Source of the DNA: Cutaneotrichosporon cavernicola
Taxonomy: Eukaryota > Basidiomycota > Tremellomycetes > Trichosporonales > Trichosporonaceae
Reading direction: 5' to 3'
Length of the DNA stretch: 64,000 bases
Assembly (NCBI RefSeq): GCF_030864355.1
Contig: NC_083393.1
Span: 3,559,829-3,623,828 of the forward strand
Shown here: positions 31,301 through 43,840 of the stretch, piece after piece
Layout: each line of letters opens with the position of its first letter
How positions within the stretch are numbered: the first letter of the stretch is position 1
Made by a program: the position numbers and the translations under genes
Notes under the pieces: model-generated
What the model was told of the DNA's origin: nothing
What the model saw: the letters and a program-made list of their open reading frames with translations, nothing else
Database searches by the model: none

Positions 31301-33195
31301 TCACGCGTCCTCGGGCCGCGCCCCGCGCGCACGCTGAACGGCTGCCAGCTCCTCCTCAATCGTCGTGACGGTCTTGCTCCACTTCCACGCGGGGACCTTG
31401 TTCTCAAACAGCTCGTCGATCTCGGCAGCCGATCTGCACTTGGTCTCGGGCAAGTAGAGCCACATGAGGATGCACATGGGCACAGACAGGGCGCCGTACA
31501 CAAAGGCCGCCCGGAGGTTGAGAGCGAGGAGCATAGGCGGTGTCGCGTAGACTGTGGCAATGCCTGTGATCGAGTTGGTGAAGAAAGTGATGGGTCCAGT
31601 CTTGACTGAGCGTTAGCGGCGTCTGGCGATCGACTTACTTCGCAGAATTGCCGAAGGAAGCTCGGCAGAGTACAGGTAGTAACACATTGCAACGGCTTGG
31701 TACGTGAACTGCCAGATGCAGCAGATGACGAGCTGGAGTCAGTATGGATTGCGGAGAGTGCTTGCTCACGAGGGCAGTGCCGGCAGCCTTGTTGCCCATC
31801 GACGCTCCGGTGTAATACAGAGCGCCGACGACGAAGCAAATGACGACTACACACGTCTGGCAGATGTTGACAATCATGCGGCGGCCCAGGCGATCCGCAC
31901 TAAGCGCCCAAAGGGTGACAGCGAGGAGGGCGACGCAGGACAGAATGAGCGTGGCGAGGAACGGGTCCTCCATCCCCACAAGGGAGAAAAAGTAAGTGTT
32001 GTACGTGCTGATGATGGCGAGACCGGCAAACTGTTGGCAGACAGCGACAATCATGACCGTGAGCGTGCGGCGGAGGTTGACACCCTTGAATACGTCGCGG
32101 AAGCGCGGCTTGTTCTTGGCAAGGCTGGCCTTTTCGTGCTCGAGTGTGCGGAGGATGATTCCGTACTCCTCGTCATAGTTGTACCATGGAATGTTGCCGT
32201 ACAGGCGGCGCATGGCGTTACGCGCGGCCTCCTCGTTTCCACGTCGAGCGTGGTACCACGGCGACTCTGGAACAATCGACCAGCAGATGAGCATAAGTCC
32301 GATTGGTGCCCACAGGATACGGAGGGGAAGACGGAAGTCCTCAGGGTAGTGCTTGTTGAGTTGCTGCATCATGATGCTGCAGATGATGCCTCCAATTGCC
32401 GTCCAGACCGCCTGGAAGATGACCATGCCGCCGCGGATCTTGTCGGGGCAGATCTCCATCACGTAGACTTGACACACGACCTGGAGCACGCCAATGCCTG
32501 CGCCGTTGCAGAGCTTTGCGATAGCCTGGGCGTTAGCATGAAAAAAAAAAAAAAAAAAAAAAAGAGCTTACCCAGACACCCGAAGTTGTCGCAAAGTTCA
32601 TGATCATGCAGCCCTGCTGTCAGCTCCTCCTCCATCTCTACTCACCGCCATGAGCCACAGCCACGCCAGGTAGAACGCGGTCTTGCGGCCCCATCGGTCG
32701 GCAACCCTGCTGTCAGCTGAGATTGGAGGGTTCACGCACCAAGAGATGTGAGTAAACGTGACAATCTGGCCCACGTTAAGCATAGCACCCCATGTCGACA
32801 CTGCCGTCAGTCATCCCGCTGCCTGTGGAGAACCCATGCTACGCACGCCAAGTGGGATCGAGTGCACGAACGCCCTCTTGGTCGCGTGCGCCAAACTGCT
32901 TGAGGAAGCCCTTGTTCGCCACAATCGTTCCACCTGCATTGAGCTGATGTCAGCTTGTACGTCACGCCGTCACGCGACTCACCTCGAAGCCCTCGCAGAC
33001 GTAGCCAGTGTACACGAGGATGATGAAGATGACAACACGCTTGAAGATCCAAAGTGTCTGATAGATACTAAGGTGGTCGATGGGCGATTTCATCAGCCCC
33101 GAGCCGTCGGCGGCGTCGACCTCCTTGTCGTCCTGTGCCTCGACATGTTGAATGGTAGAGACGGGCTTGTCGTGTTCGAGAACGTGCACGGACAT
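31301..33195 (-). CDS. MFS sugar transporter (maltose/alpha-glucoside permease type)
   Basis: Eight exons, minus strand: 33195-32983, 32943-32847, 32800-32740, 32706-32646, 32613-32572, 32525-31770, 31732-31639 and 31605-31301; 542 residues. The start at 33195 is favoured; an in-frame ATG at 33222 would add nine residues. Twelve membrane helices fit the sugar-porter layout: GGTIVANKGFLKQFG, a DRWGRKTAF loop, QVYVMEICPDKIRGG, VPESPW, ADRLGRR and LPETKCRSAAEIDELF near the end. Intron 5 contains a run of 23 A (plus strand). The N-terminal and loop pattern fits fungal hexose/maltose carriers acting by proton symport at the plasma membrane. Substrate not determinable. It neighbours a 2-oxoglutarate oxygenase and a second MFS gene. 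Confidence 0.88.
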
Positions 33196-34084
33196 TGTTG
33201 CTGTTTGTGGAGACTCCACCATTGCCGTGCGGCACCGACTTTATAGAATTGAGACATTGAGCGCCCCGTTGTATCTTTACTCCGCCCTAGCAAGTGGGCA
33301 CTGCACACTACCGCGACGCCAAGCGGAATAATGTAGTCGGTGCAATCCTACGCCGCTGTCCAGGCAGTGGTGGTCAGGTGCACTGGCGCGCGCTCCAAGC
33401 GTCGGACGATTTCCCTGGACAGGGGTTGCCCCGGACCTTTGCGCTTGAGTTAGTCGGCATGAGTTGGAGCTCCTTGAGATTTTAAGCAGGGTTGAACCGG
33501 GGCGGTGTCGCATTGCGGCCGAAATGACTTGTATTGTGACTTCCCTAGAGATATTCCCGGCTAGTAATGATTGCCTTTGTTGATCCGGCTCGCGTAAGAA
33601 TGCAGCCCGAGCCGGCCGAGCAGGTCAAAAACGTTGAGTTGGCTGCAGACTGAGTTAGATGCGCTTCAGTGTGCCTCCATGATGTTTAATGCGCTCCGGT
33701 TGATTCCGAGAGTCAGGAAGAGCTTGCAAGTACGAGAAGCGTAGGTGGAATGGTGGAAGAATGATCCGAGATGAGAAACGGAGGGAGTAGAGGGACGCAG
33801 GATGAGGAAAGCAGATCGCACAACTACTGTAACATCTGCGCGCAGTTACCCCGAGTGGAGAGGTTCCGCCCCGTCTTGCCCCAGAGTGTTGTCCCAGACA
33901 ATGACGTACAGAGGAGTGTGCGCATTCCGGAGAGCCTCAAAGGCTCGGTTGGATGTGAGCAAGCTGTCCCGTACACTCAGCAAGCTGTCTCGTCCACTCA
34001 GCAAGTCTGTCACCACTTGAACCCCAAGGCGCGCCCAGTAGTCGAGTCCAAGAATGATCACGCGCCATACCATCTCCCATGCAT
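33196..34084. other. Intergenic, no gene seen
   Basis: Promoter of the sugar transporter and 3' region of the oxygenase gene. CACTCAGCAAG occurs twice near 33973-34005. Otherwise featureless. Confidence 0.45.
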
Positions 34085-35139
34085 CTAGTACATCCCGCTC
34101 TTAACGAGATCGGGGTGGTGTATCGCCGCGACGTCTGGGTGCGCGCGCAACCTACTCTTGAGGAGGTTGTCGCCGTACACCTCGTGGATCACGTCATTTG
34201 GATCTTGCTCGTAGGCACCCTCCTCTTTGAGTTCTTCCGGCAATTCGAGCTTCGGGAACCGTGCGTCCAGACTGGGGTTGAAGAACATTGGCACGGAGAT
34301 GCGCTCGTTTGGCGCCGTAGGCGCGATGACGCGGTGCACCGTCGCCTTGAGGTATCCGGCGGTGGCGCGTTCAACCATCTCGCCAATGTTGCACACGAAT
34401 CCGTGCTCGAGAGGCAGGGCATCTATCCACTCCTCCCCCGGCCGTATCTGCAAACCCTTAGCGCCCGGTTCGACCCAGAGGAGCGTGAGGCATCCGCCGT
34501 CCTTGTGTGCGCCGACGCCCAGGTTGTCCACATCCGGCGGGAGACCAGGGTACCGCACAACCTTCATGCGTGTGCTTGGCCGGGTAAAGTGCTTGTCAAA
34601 GTAGTCTGCTGGGGCGCCAAGTGCTTCTGCCCAAGCTCGTAGCAGTTTGTGTGCGGCTGGCACCACGGCAGCCTGCCATTCAAGGATGACGCCCTTGAGT
34701 TCGGGTAGGGCAGACGGCCACAAGTTGGGCCCCAACATGCGGAAATATGGTGGCAGCCCCTCGAGCTGGGTGGGAGAGAGCGCCTCGTCCTCGCTCCAGA
34801 TGTCAATCTGCTCGCGCCAGTCGACCTTGCCCTCTGTCCGCTCCCCACCAATACGCGTGTATCCTCGGAAATGTGGGCTGGGGTTAGAGCCTTCAGAAGC
34901 GAGCCGTACCTCTTCACATTCTCAATCTCCAGCTTGTCCTTGTCGGGCAGGGCGAAGAATGCGCGGGCCGCCGTTAGGAGGCGTGCTTCGAGGTCGGGGT
35001 TCACACCTGTGCCCACCAGGTAGAAGAAGCCGACCTCGTGGGTGGCTCGGAGAAGGGCAGCACGGAAGCGGGCGGCGGCGTCCTCGCCACCGTCCAGTTC
35101 GCGGAGGTCAAGGACGGGGAAGGGAAAGGGGTGGGTCAT
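34085..35139 (-). CDS. 2-oxoglutarate/Fe(II) dioxygenase, isopenicillin N synthase-like
   Basis: Two exons, minus strand: 35139-34910 and 34877-34085, with a 32-nt intron; 340 residues. The N-terminal DIOX_N domain starts FPFPVLDLRELDGGEDAAARF and contains VGFFYLVGTGV. The catalytic double-stranded helix has HKD (in VGAHKDGGCLTLLW) and the distal His of ATVHRVIAP as iron ligands, and R-x-S (NERISVPMFF) to bind 2-oxoglutarate. The intron restores SPHFRGYTRIGGE, the usual motif after the N-terminal domain. An in-frame ATG at 35232 would add 31 residues of no clear family match. Probably cytosolic oxidation of a small molecule; substrate unknown. Confidence 0.88.
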
Positions 35140-36272
35140 GGTCGTTAAGAGGTGAGAGAGTATATCTACGGCGTCAGTGAACGAGGTGGGTGTTAAACAG
35201 AGGGCGTCAAGAGTGACGTGCTGAGTGGTCATCTCGGTATTCTTAGTCGGAGAAGGCCGATTGACCAGTCACCAATACCAGTCGCGATCTCATGGCAGAA
35301 TCTGCCGCCAACAGCAACAGCATCAACAGAGACAGATGCGGCCAAATCAGCGACTCCAACTGAACCTCTCGTTTGATAGTCTTGCGCAGGACATGGTCCA
35401 CCAGTCTCGAGGTATGGATGGGAGGTGGAGGCCGCTCTTCGCTGGGGCTTTCTCGGGTGACACTTCTCCATCCACATGTATCTCCCGCCAGCGGCCCTAC
35501 TGCCCACGGACCTCACATGGGCACATTCCGCCCCGTCAAGCTAACGGCAATGGTTTTCCCCGTGGGGCGTCCTCACCTGCGCAGGTGTGGAATTCATGGG
35601 ACAGTGTAGCTTGCGGAGTATTAGTTAGCATTGTCCTCCTGCAACCGCTTCTGCTAGGAGCTACGCTCCGCGGTTCAACATCCAAAGCAAAGCGTGAGAC
35701 CGTACGGCGCGTGCGAGGCACTCTTTCGCGGCTGGCTACTGTAGAACCATAGTCTATGCAGCACGTGTGTGATTTTGTATGCTGGGGAGTCAATCGTTAT
35801 CGGAGATGTCCTGTAGGTGCCTGAAAACATCCCAGTAAACTCCGGGGGGAGCCAAGGACGAGGAGGATAAGAATTAGGACACTCGGCAGCCAGAAGAGAA
35901 GTGTAGTCAGCAAAGCACGTATCGACACGACATAGAGATTGGGCAGATAGCTGACCCTCCTTGATATAGACCATGAACTTGTGCGATGATGATTGAGGAT
36001 GGGTTGCCGAAGACTGCCGGATCCCTCGGCCTCGGTGGTTTGATGATCGGCATCTCGGCATGACAGCGGCACAACTCGGTCAAGTTGGCTCGCTGGGTGA
36101 TATCCAACCAAACCCGTCTCGTGAGCTTGAGCCTGGTTACCCGCGTACCCGAACTAACACTAACCCCTCTGTAAAATGCTCACTAAGCCACATTTCAGTT
36201 GGTCTCTCATTAAAGGCACCCTCACTCCATCCATGGGGCCAGTTCATCGACACCGACAACCACAGCATTACA
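35140..36272. other. Divergent promoter region, no gene seen
   Basis: Between the oxygenase (minus) and the MFS monocarboxylate-type gene (plus). Open frames here are short and unsupported. Confidence 0.45.
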
Positions 36273-37807
36273 ATGACCTCCGATGACATGAGCGACAAGC
36301 CAACGCTCATGACGAAGCATACTGAATTTGGCGACGAGAAGATGGGCGCCTCGACTCCCGGCACGTTGACTCCACAGCTCGAGACGGAGACGACCGAACC
36401 ACCAGTCGGCCCCGGGCCCAACCCAGACGGCGGGACCAAGGCGTGGCTGACGGTCGCCGGGAGTGCAGTGAGTCGGCCTGGCGCGAGATGCCAAGAGCCC
36501 ACTCTCGCTGACACCAGTTCATGGGCTTTGCTCAGTTTGGCCTCTCGAACGCGTTTGGCGTCTTCCAGCGGCATTATGAGACTCACCAGCTCGCGGACCG
36601 GACACCGGACGAGATTGCATGGATCGGCTCGATCCAGCTGTTCCTTTTGTTCTCCGGGGTGAGGCAATGCTCTGGCGAAAGCTGACGGCAGGGACTGTTC
36701 AGTGGTAGACTGTTCGACGCGTTTGGCGCCCACGCACTGCTCATCCCCGGCGCCATCTTGTTCACGCTGAGTCTGATGCTCACTTCCTGTACGTTCCCAG
36801 CATCCCAAGACCACACTTTCCTCGTCATTACTGCACCGCTCACACCAGTGTGCACGCAGTACTACCAATTCATGCTGTGCCAAGGCGTGCTTTTTGGCAT
36901 CGCGTCTGCACTCATCTTCAACACGATCGTCGCCGTTCCGTCGCACTGGTTCTCGCGAAAGCGTGCACTTGCCATGGGTGTAGTGTTCACTGGCTCTGGT
37001 CTGGGCGGCACAATCTGGCCCATTGCTATTGCGCGCCTAATCAACAAGATTGGTGAGTAGTTCTCTCACCAGTGGTACGTATAGGCGCTAACATCAGGCT
37101 TCGGTTGGACAATGCGCGTGTGTGGCTTCATCTGCTTGGGGTGCTTTGCTATCGGCAACGTCCTGATCCGCACTCGCCTGCCCCGCAAGAAGCCAGCGCC
37201 GTGGCGTGGTCTTTTCAAGCCACTCCGCGAGCCAGTGTACGCGCTCTTCGCTTCCAGCGGGACAATCATGAGCTTGGCAATGTTCATGCCCTTCTTCTTT
37301 TTGCCGACCAACGCCCAGCGCCTCGGTGCCAGCCCCGACCTTGCTGCGTACACGGTCTCATTCCTCAATGCCGGGTCCACGGTGGGTCGCCTGGTCGGTG
37401 CGCTTGGTGACAAGCTTGGTCGATTCAACCTCCTTGTGACCAGCTGCTTCACTTGCTCGTTACTCCTCCTCGCAATGTGGGTGCCGATGAACAACATCGA
37501 GACTCTCATTGCCTTCTCCGTGCTCTACGGCTTGAGTGTTGGTGTGCTGGTCTCGCTGGTGCCAGCATGCATCTCGCAGATCAGCGAGCCGCACGAGATT
37601 GGTGCGCGCGTTGGCCTCAATTACGGTGGCGTTGGGCTCTGCATGCTCGCCGGGCCGCCCATCAATGGCGCCATTCTCAATGCCCTTGGAGACCACACGG
37701 GGTTCCGATACCAAGGCGTGTTTAGCGGGATATGCGTGGGGATAGCTGCGTGTTTGATTCTCGCAGCACGGATGAAACTCACAACCAAGCTAAAGGCCGT
37801 AGTGTGA
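36273..37807 (+). CDS. MFS monocarboxylate-porter-like transporter
   Basis: Five exons: 36273-36467, 36518-36658, 36692-36788, 36849-37052 and 37098-37807. The introns are 50, 33, 60 and 45 nt and the product is 448 residues. A hydrophilic N-terminus rich in Thr/Pro/Glu ends in PDGGTKAWLTVAGSA, the typical entry to helix 1 of fungal monocarboxylate porters. Then come FMGFAQFGLSNAFGVFQ, FSGGLFSGRLFDAFGA, the ALIFNTIVAVPSHWFSRKRA loop, GVVFTGSGLGGTIWP and AGSTVGRLVGALGDKLGRFN, all family hallmarks. Twelve helices are expected, acting at the plasma membrane. Many such fungal genes are not true lactate/pyruvate carriers, so the substrate is open. Confidence 0.88.
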
Positions 37808-39218
37808 GGGGTTTGGGGAGGGCGCAAGGTCAGAGGGGTTGAAGATTGCCATAGGAACTGTAATCTGTCGAGGCGGTGGTTTGTACGCATGCATTCGTGG
37901 TTTGCCTTTCAGTGTGGCGCGGGGAGCAAACGGTGGTAGCGTAGGAGGCTTCGTACGTACTTGGGACCAAACACACGGGTTTATGCGGACATTACCACGA
38001 TCGGTGGCGGGAGTAAGAGATCCCCCGCATAAGCCTCCGCGTCATTAGCGGACCCAAATGAGCGATTTAGATGTCCTGCACATGCGCAGCGGTTAGTTAG
38101 CCGTCAGAACCGTCATAGCTTCAAGTTGATGATGTGATTGCGTCAGGTATTAGCGGCACAACAATGTATGCCCCGAGTAGATGCGATGACATGACATGCG
38201 ATGACAACCTGTTATCGGCACAGCCTTGGAGCGTGAAGAACGGATCCACCAGGTTAGATTGCAACAGAGTATCCGCACGCCAACCCAATTCCTTCTTGTC
38301 CGTTTGTCTGATTGCATCATTCGCCGAGGCTGACGGCGGTTGTCAGGAGTGTTAATGAGGATCTGTAACGCGGCAGAGCCAAAGAGGAATATTAATCAAC
38401 CTACCAAATGTCGCTTAAAATGGCTCGTTATGGTAACTTGGCTTTAACAGATTAGGGCAACATCAGTGACGTTAAGAGTGGAGAGTCAATCTCTTCCTCT
38501 CTCTTTCTCCTCTGCTCTCCCTCAGGTTTCCAGCTTTCCAGCTTGTCAGCTTTCCAACTCGCAGCTCGCAGCTTCCAGTTTGATGGTTCCGATCAGCAGC
38601 ACTTGAACCAGATCAGAAGGGCACAGCCCCTGGAGAGATATCGACGCCACCGCCCTCCAGCCGTGCGTTACCCAAGGTTTCGGCGGTTTGTATTGCGAGC
38701 TTCCAACAGGCTGGTATGGTATCATGCTTGTCATCTCACCCGCCCAAGTGCCATCTTGAATCTTAAGCTCAAGCTGTTGAGCTGTTGAGAGGTATTTGAG
38801 CAGAGCAGAGGTATAGAGTATAGTCACATGGACAGGATCAAAGTAATGTTTACCTCACCTTGGAAGTTGTGCCTGTGTTGAAATACAAATGTTGAAAGCC
38901 CTTTACCTAACTCGGCTTACCTCTCTAATTTTTCTTGTTCCAACTGACGAAATGCTCGTTCAACTCTCCTTCCCCTTTCCTTGATCCGCATTGACCTCTC
39001 TTCCTTCTCCTTTATTCTTCCTCCTCTTCCTTCTCCTCCTCCTCCTTCTCACTCCAGCCACTCTAACACTCGGCCCCCTCCCCCACCCCCTCCGTCGTCC
39101 TCCTAAACTACTTTATCATGCATCTCTCTCTTCTTCTCATCTTCTCTTTCTCCCTCTTCTCCCTCTTCTCACTTACTCTGTGCCCAACATCCCCCTCTCG
39201 GCACACCTTCCTCCCGCC
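37808..39218. other. Intergenic, CT-rich leader at right
   Basis: No gene seen. The 250 bases before 39219 are strongly CT-rich (runs of TCCTCC/TTCTCC), the pattern of a fungal pyrimidine-rich promoter and leader. Confidence 0.5.
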
Positions 39219-41247
39219 ATGACCCCTACCTCCCCTTTCGACACACTACCGTCCGACCGCGGGGATGACGCCGTATGGTGTCGACGCATCCTCACTGACC
39301 TTCCCTTCGCCGGTAACGTCCTCAACAATCCCATACACAAGGGCTACTCGTGGCGCGCAAGTGTCGGCCTCAGATCAACCCGCCTCCTCCTTTGCGGTGC
39401 TCCCCGCCGACCCACCAGCACTCCAGGAGGGAATGGCTCGCACCCAGCATGGGACACAACCGACGACATCAAGTGGCCTCCCACTAACGCAGTGTACACG
39501 CCAACAGCCCTCGCAAAGGAGCCCCACGCCAGCATGTGGGGACCAGACGTCGGGCCAGCTGGGCGTGTCCTCCACGACAACGACCAGCCGCTGGCCATCG
39601 TCGAGGTGCATCACGTCTCCACCAACCAGAACGTTCGTGTCATCGCCCGTGACGTGAACGGTGGACTATGGCTCCGAGGTACGACAATTCCCCGATTCGC
39701 GCTGGTTTCGGCTGATACCTAGATACCTTGCCTGGACCTGAGCCCCTCAGTTACCCCGGCCTAGTTCGGCTTGCGCTCCCGTTCCGCGCAGTCATGGCCG
39801 AGCCCACGGCGCAGGGACTGGTTGTCCTCGATGACAAGCACGGCTTGTGGGAGTTTGACCCGCTGTACTGCGCTGTGAGTCCTGGTGCCTTCCTTGGCCA
39901 GATCCTCGCCCACCGGACGGACGATCACTGACGCCAGGTAATCCCGCGCAAGCTACCGCCCCTGGCCAAGGACGAACGAGTCTCCAAACTCGTCGCTACT
40001 GGCGGCGCGGGTATCGTTCTCCTGACAACTCATGGCGGCCTGTGGTGGGGCCACGACGCAACAGTCAAGCACTTTGAGAACAGGCAGTGCACGGCATGGA
40101 CCGAGTACGCAGCCGAGTGCGAACTGGATGGGCGTGGACCTGGGCGTGCTAGGCCCACCTCGCCGCGGGATGGTTGGGAATGGCCAGGCCTGAACGCGTT
40201 CCAGGCTGTGCGCCGCATGTCTCGAGGATCCGGAGGGTCGCGCTCCCCCATGTCCCCCATGTCCCCGCCTCCTCCACCGCCGTTTCCAGGTCGATGTACC
40301 CACCCCGTTGAGGTGGTCAAATGCAACCAAAGTCCTGGATGGCACAAGCTTCGCAGCATCCCCGGCACCGGGCGGGGCTCGCTCCTCTCACGCGTTGTCG
40401 ACGTCGCCAAAACCGGCATCGACCCGGACCGGCAGCTCGTCGTGGCGCTCACGTCGGCCGGCGATGTTTGGGCGCGCATGGCTGATTCCTTGGGCCGTGC
40501 CGCTCATGATGCAGGCAGTGCCACGCAGGAGGCGGGATGGGAGTTCGTGAGTGCCTACGTCGGACGCGCTGATTGCAGCTCCCCCACATGAGCTCCAACA
40601 CGATGACACACGTTACCGCGGGCCCTTCGCCCCACTTGAGCGCCTTCCGAACCCCTTACGTCTCGATTGCTGCGTTCGGTGCGTCAGATGTGCTTCCTGG
40701 CGAGAGTCCCCTTCGCATTGCCCGTCTTGGCGCTTCGGACCTTGACAAGCTCGGGCTGGCTCGAGGCGTCGGCCCGCGCATCACTTCGGATCATCTTCCG
40801 CCCTTCTTGGCCGACACGGGCGTTGCCGAAGTCGCGCTCGGCCGCAACCACACAGTCGTCCTCACCCACGCCGGCGAGATGTACATCTGGGGTGACAACG
40901 AAAACGGGCAGTGTGGGCTCGGCCGCGGCGGTGGCAAGGTGCGCACACCAACCAAGGTGCCGCTGGCGCCTGATGAAACGGAGACAGTGCCATTTGTGGT
41001 GCATGTGAGCGTGAGCGACTGGGGAACGTGCGCGGTGACGTTCCCACCTGTCCCATCGTGGCTCTGTGGCAACGCCGGGCCAGAGTCGGCGGCCGACATG
41101 CTGGGCCTCGGGTGGGGCCAGTCGGACGATGTGATGCCCAAGGGTCAAGGTCTGCGTGCGAGCCTCCGCCGGAGCCTGTCTAATAGGGCCAAACGCTTTT
41201 CACTCTCGGCTGATTCGAACACTGCCAACAACGCAATTGTGTCCTAG
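39219..41247 (+). CDS. RCC1-repeat (beta-propeller) protein
   Basis: Four exons: 39219-39678, 39723-39874, 39938-40546 and 40579-41247. The introns are 44, 63 and 32 nt and the product is 629 residues. Weakly conserved propeller blades appear as VRVIARDVNGGLWLR, LVVLDDKHGLWEFD, IVLLTTHGGLWWG, LVVALTSAGDVWARM and the clearest, VALGRNHTVVLTHAGEMYIWG followed by DNENGQCGLG. An internal low-complexity insert (SPMSPMSPPPPPP) lies near the middle. RCC1-like propellers mediate protein or chromatin binding; nothing indicates that this is the Ran exchange factor itself. Cytoplasmic or nuclear. The partner is unknown. Confidence 0.78.
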
Positions 41248-41502
41248 CACTCTATCTCTGAACGACTGTGTGACGACATTCCAACGACCAGAGCCTGTGT
41301 AACAAATCTCACGTACAGGTCATATATATCAGCATACACTAGGTTGCGCGACACGCGTATAGAAGCGTAATAGAGATGAGTTGATTAGTGTTACACCAAG
41401 CGCCATGTAATACTGTGTGATGTTGCCTCTGGTGTGTGTATGTGTCGCGGGTGGCACAGACAACTGATGATACATACCGCGGACATACGTCCCAAGAACC
41501 TA

Positions 41503-42684
41503 CTACCTAGGCCACTCGTTCAACTCGCACTCGTTCACTCGTGATCGATCGTTTGGCGGCGCGTGACTCAGGGTGACTTGGCTTTGGGGTCGACGTCTGC
41601 GGTCAGTTCTACTTTTGTTATCATGGCAACACTCGCCGACTACGAGGTCTGAGATGTCGGCATTTCGCAGCCACAGGCTCTGCGTTGGCGACATGCCCGG
41701 CCCGGCGCTGGCAGGTGTGCCGGTGCCGGTGCCGTTGCCGGTGCCGTTGCCGTTGCCGTTTCCATTGCCGCTGGTCGGAGTCGCGCCGTTGATATCTATG
41801 GCGAGAGACGGTGTGGCAGCCGCAGCCGCATCGGCCTTGGCCCGCTCATAGATGCGTTGGACGAACTCGTCGGCGGCGGCTTGCCCCTTGAACCCCAGAC
41901 CGCCCCTGTCAATGTTCTTGAACGCGATGCCCGTTAAATTGGGTCCACCGGCCTCCTTGACCGCGGCAGACTCGAGAATCTCGTCACCTGCAAAGAAAAT
42001 GTGCGGGCCGAGTGTATTGCGACTGACAGTGACAATCTCGCCGCTAATAGTCAGCCGGTCAGAGCTTTGCTTCAAGGCCTGGCTCGTCTGTTTGACTCCA
42101 CTCGCCGCCATTGCCGGGCGGTTCTCGCCATTGTCCTCGACACCCTCGACGAGTGCGAGCCACACGTTCTCCTCGACAACGTCCTCGAGTGCGTACTTCT
42201 TCTCGCTGACCCAGTGGATGTCGAGTACGGGGTTGAGCCCGGCAATGAGATCGTCTGGGACCTTTGCGGCGCTCAGTGCGCTCGTGAACAGGTTCTCAAT
42301 GATCATCCTCTCCTTTTGCATGCCGGTTCCACCCTTTTCCTTGCACACCTGCCCGACAATCTTTGCGAGGGAAGGTACGAGGACGGGCCTGAGGCGGAGC
42401 TTTGCCATTGCGGCGAGTAGGTAACCTAGCTCCTTTGATGAAACGAGAGCGACGCGTGCATCGATGAATGCGATACCGTCGCGAGCTGGCGAGAGGGACT
42501 GGGGGTTTGCGCCTGGGCTGTCGGGGTCCATCGATGTCGTCCAAGTGGGTCTGGGTCCTGAGGGGGCTGAACCAGGCTTGGAGGGGGGACCGCCGCGGAA
42601 CGACATGCCTTGAATGCCGCCGCCGCCGCCTCCGGGAGCGTCATTCTTCGAGCTGTTGACCTTTTCCTTGAGTTTCTTGAACAT
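41503..42684 (-). CDS. Conserved-looking protein of unknown function with Gly/Asn/Thr linker
   Basis: Largely a single exon, 393 residues from the ATG at 42684 (MFKKLKEKVNSSKND); an upstream in-frame ATG at 42843 adds a Ser/Pro leader that looks like UTR. After a Gly/Pro-rich stretch a folded region runs from DGIAFIDARVALVSSKELGY through KYALEDVVEENVWLALVEG to DEFVQRIYERAKAD. A GNGNGNGTGNGTGTGT linker follows, encoded by a GGTGCC/GTTGCC minisatellite at about 41712-41765. The final ~35 codons may differ: a GTAGTC...CTGACCGCAG segment near 41590-41640 resembles an intron. No family recognised. Confidence 0.65.
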   Translation of the reverse strand: MFKKLKEKVNSSKNDAPGGGGGGIQGMSFRGGPPSKPGSAPSGPRPTWTTSMDPDSPGANPQSLSPARDGIAFIDARVALVSSKELGYLLAAMAKLRLRPVLVPSLAKIVGQVCKEKGGTGMQKERMIIENLFTSALSAAKVPDDLIAGLNPVLDIHWVSEKKYALEDVVEENVWLALVEGVEDNGENRPAMAASGVKQTSQALKQSSDRLTISGEIVTVSRNTLGPHIFFAGDEILESAAVKEAGGPNLTGIAFKNIDRGGLGFKGQAAADEFVQRIYERAKADAAAAATPSLAIDINGATPTSGNGNGNGNGTGNGTGTGTPASAGPGMSPTQSLWLRNADISDLVVGECCHDNKSRTDRRRRPQSQVTLSHAPPNDRSRVNECELNEWPR

Positions 42685-43840
42685 GGCGATGGGGGAAGGT
42701 GAAGTGGGGGAGGAGACTGGCGATGAGTACGGCAGGTTGACGAGTAGTAAATTGGGGGAAGGCGGTTGAAGTTGAGGGTTAGTGGTGTGGATGTTGAGTG
42801 TGAGAGAGAGATTGAATGTGTGATGCAGTGATGTGATGGACAAATGGTCAACGGCAGGGAGGGGGTGGGGGGGATGCGAGTGGTAGACTGTGTATGGTGA
42901 AGGGCAAGGTCTACGTACACTTGGTGCTTGATGGATAGTACTAGTAAGAGTAGTCGAGCGCTTTGGGGGGAGGAAGCGAGGAGGCTAACCCATTGTCGAT
43001 CCCCCACCATCTCTCCCATTGTACCTTATGACGCACAAACAGTTTGATCCCTGAACGCTCCAATCGCATCGCACTCACGTTCTCTCTCGTTCCGCTCCCC
43101 ACCCACCTTTCCACCTTGCGGGGTTGGGCGGTTGGGTGGGCTTTGTCTTTGCAGCCACATGGGCCTGGAGCCAACTCCAACCGCCGGCCCCTCCCCTGTC
43201 GGACATGTCGCTGTCGCACTCTAAACATGCCCACCTGCCCTTGCCCTTTCTCTTCTACAAGTATCATATACTCTCCTCTGAGAGTAATCCTACTGGCCTA
43301 CTGTATGTGCCATCTTCAGGCACGCATTAAAAGACTAGTCGATTGTTGATCATGGCTATTTACAGTAGGTCAAAAGCTCAAAAGGCTGCTTGGACTCTTC
43401 AAAAGATCAAAAGGTAGCGAGCGAGACAAATGAGATCTCAGCTATCTCAGGTGACACAAGATCAGACGTAGATGACAGTCATTCACCATTCACCACATGC
43501 TGCCAACATTTGCCGACATTTGCCGACATGACCTGTCTTGACGAGTGCGATTGGCAGCTCGTTTCATAGAATCATCATTACCTTTGGTCTCATCCCCTGC
43601 CCGCGTGCTGCGCGGAATTGCCCGCAGTCGATAGCCGAGACAGAGGGGCGGATCAGATAGTGATCGAGACTCCGGCCTGTCTCATTGTCATCATCACCCA
43701 CCCAGTGGATCATTGCCAAGCCTTTGAGCCAAAGGTAGCGAAGGTAGTGACGGCTAGCTACCCGAGTTCCCGCTATCAACCAACATGGCCGTTACCGTTA
43801 CCCATTACACGTTGACATCTTCACTTCTACTCATCTCACA
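42685..43840. other. Divergent intergenic region
   Basis: Promoters of the unknown protein (minus) and the WW-domain gene (plus). TTTGCCGACAT is tandemly duplicated near 43509-43530. No gene seen. Confidence 0.45.

Noticed and set aside
36137..36946. 269-codon minus-strand open frame over the MFS gene 5' part
   Set aside because: Runs through the predicted introns and exons of a strongly supported transporter on the other strand.
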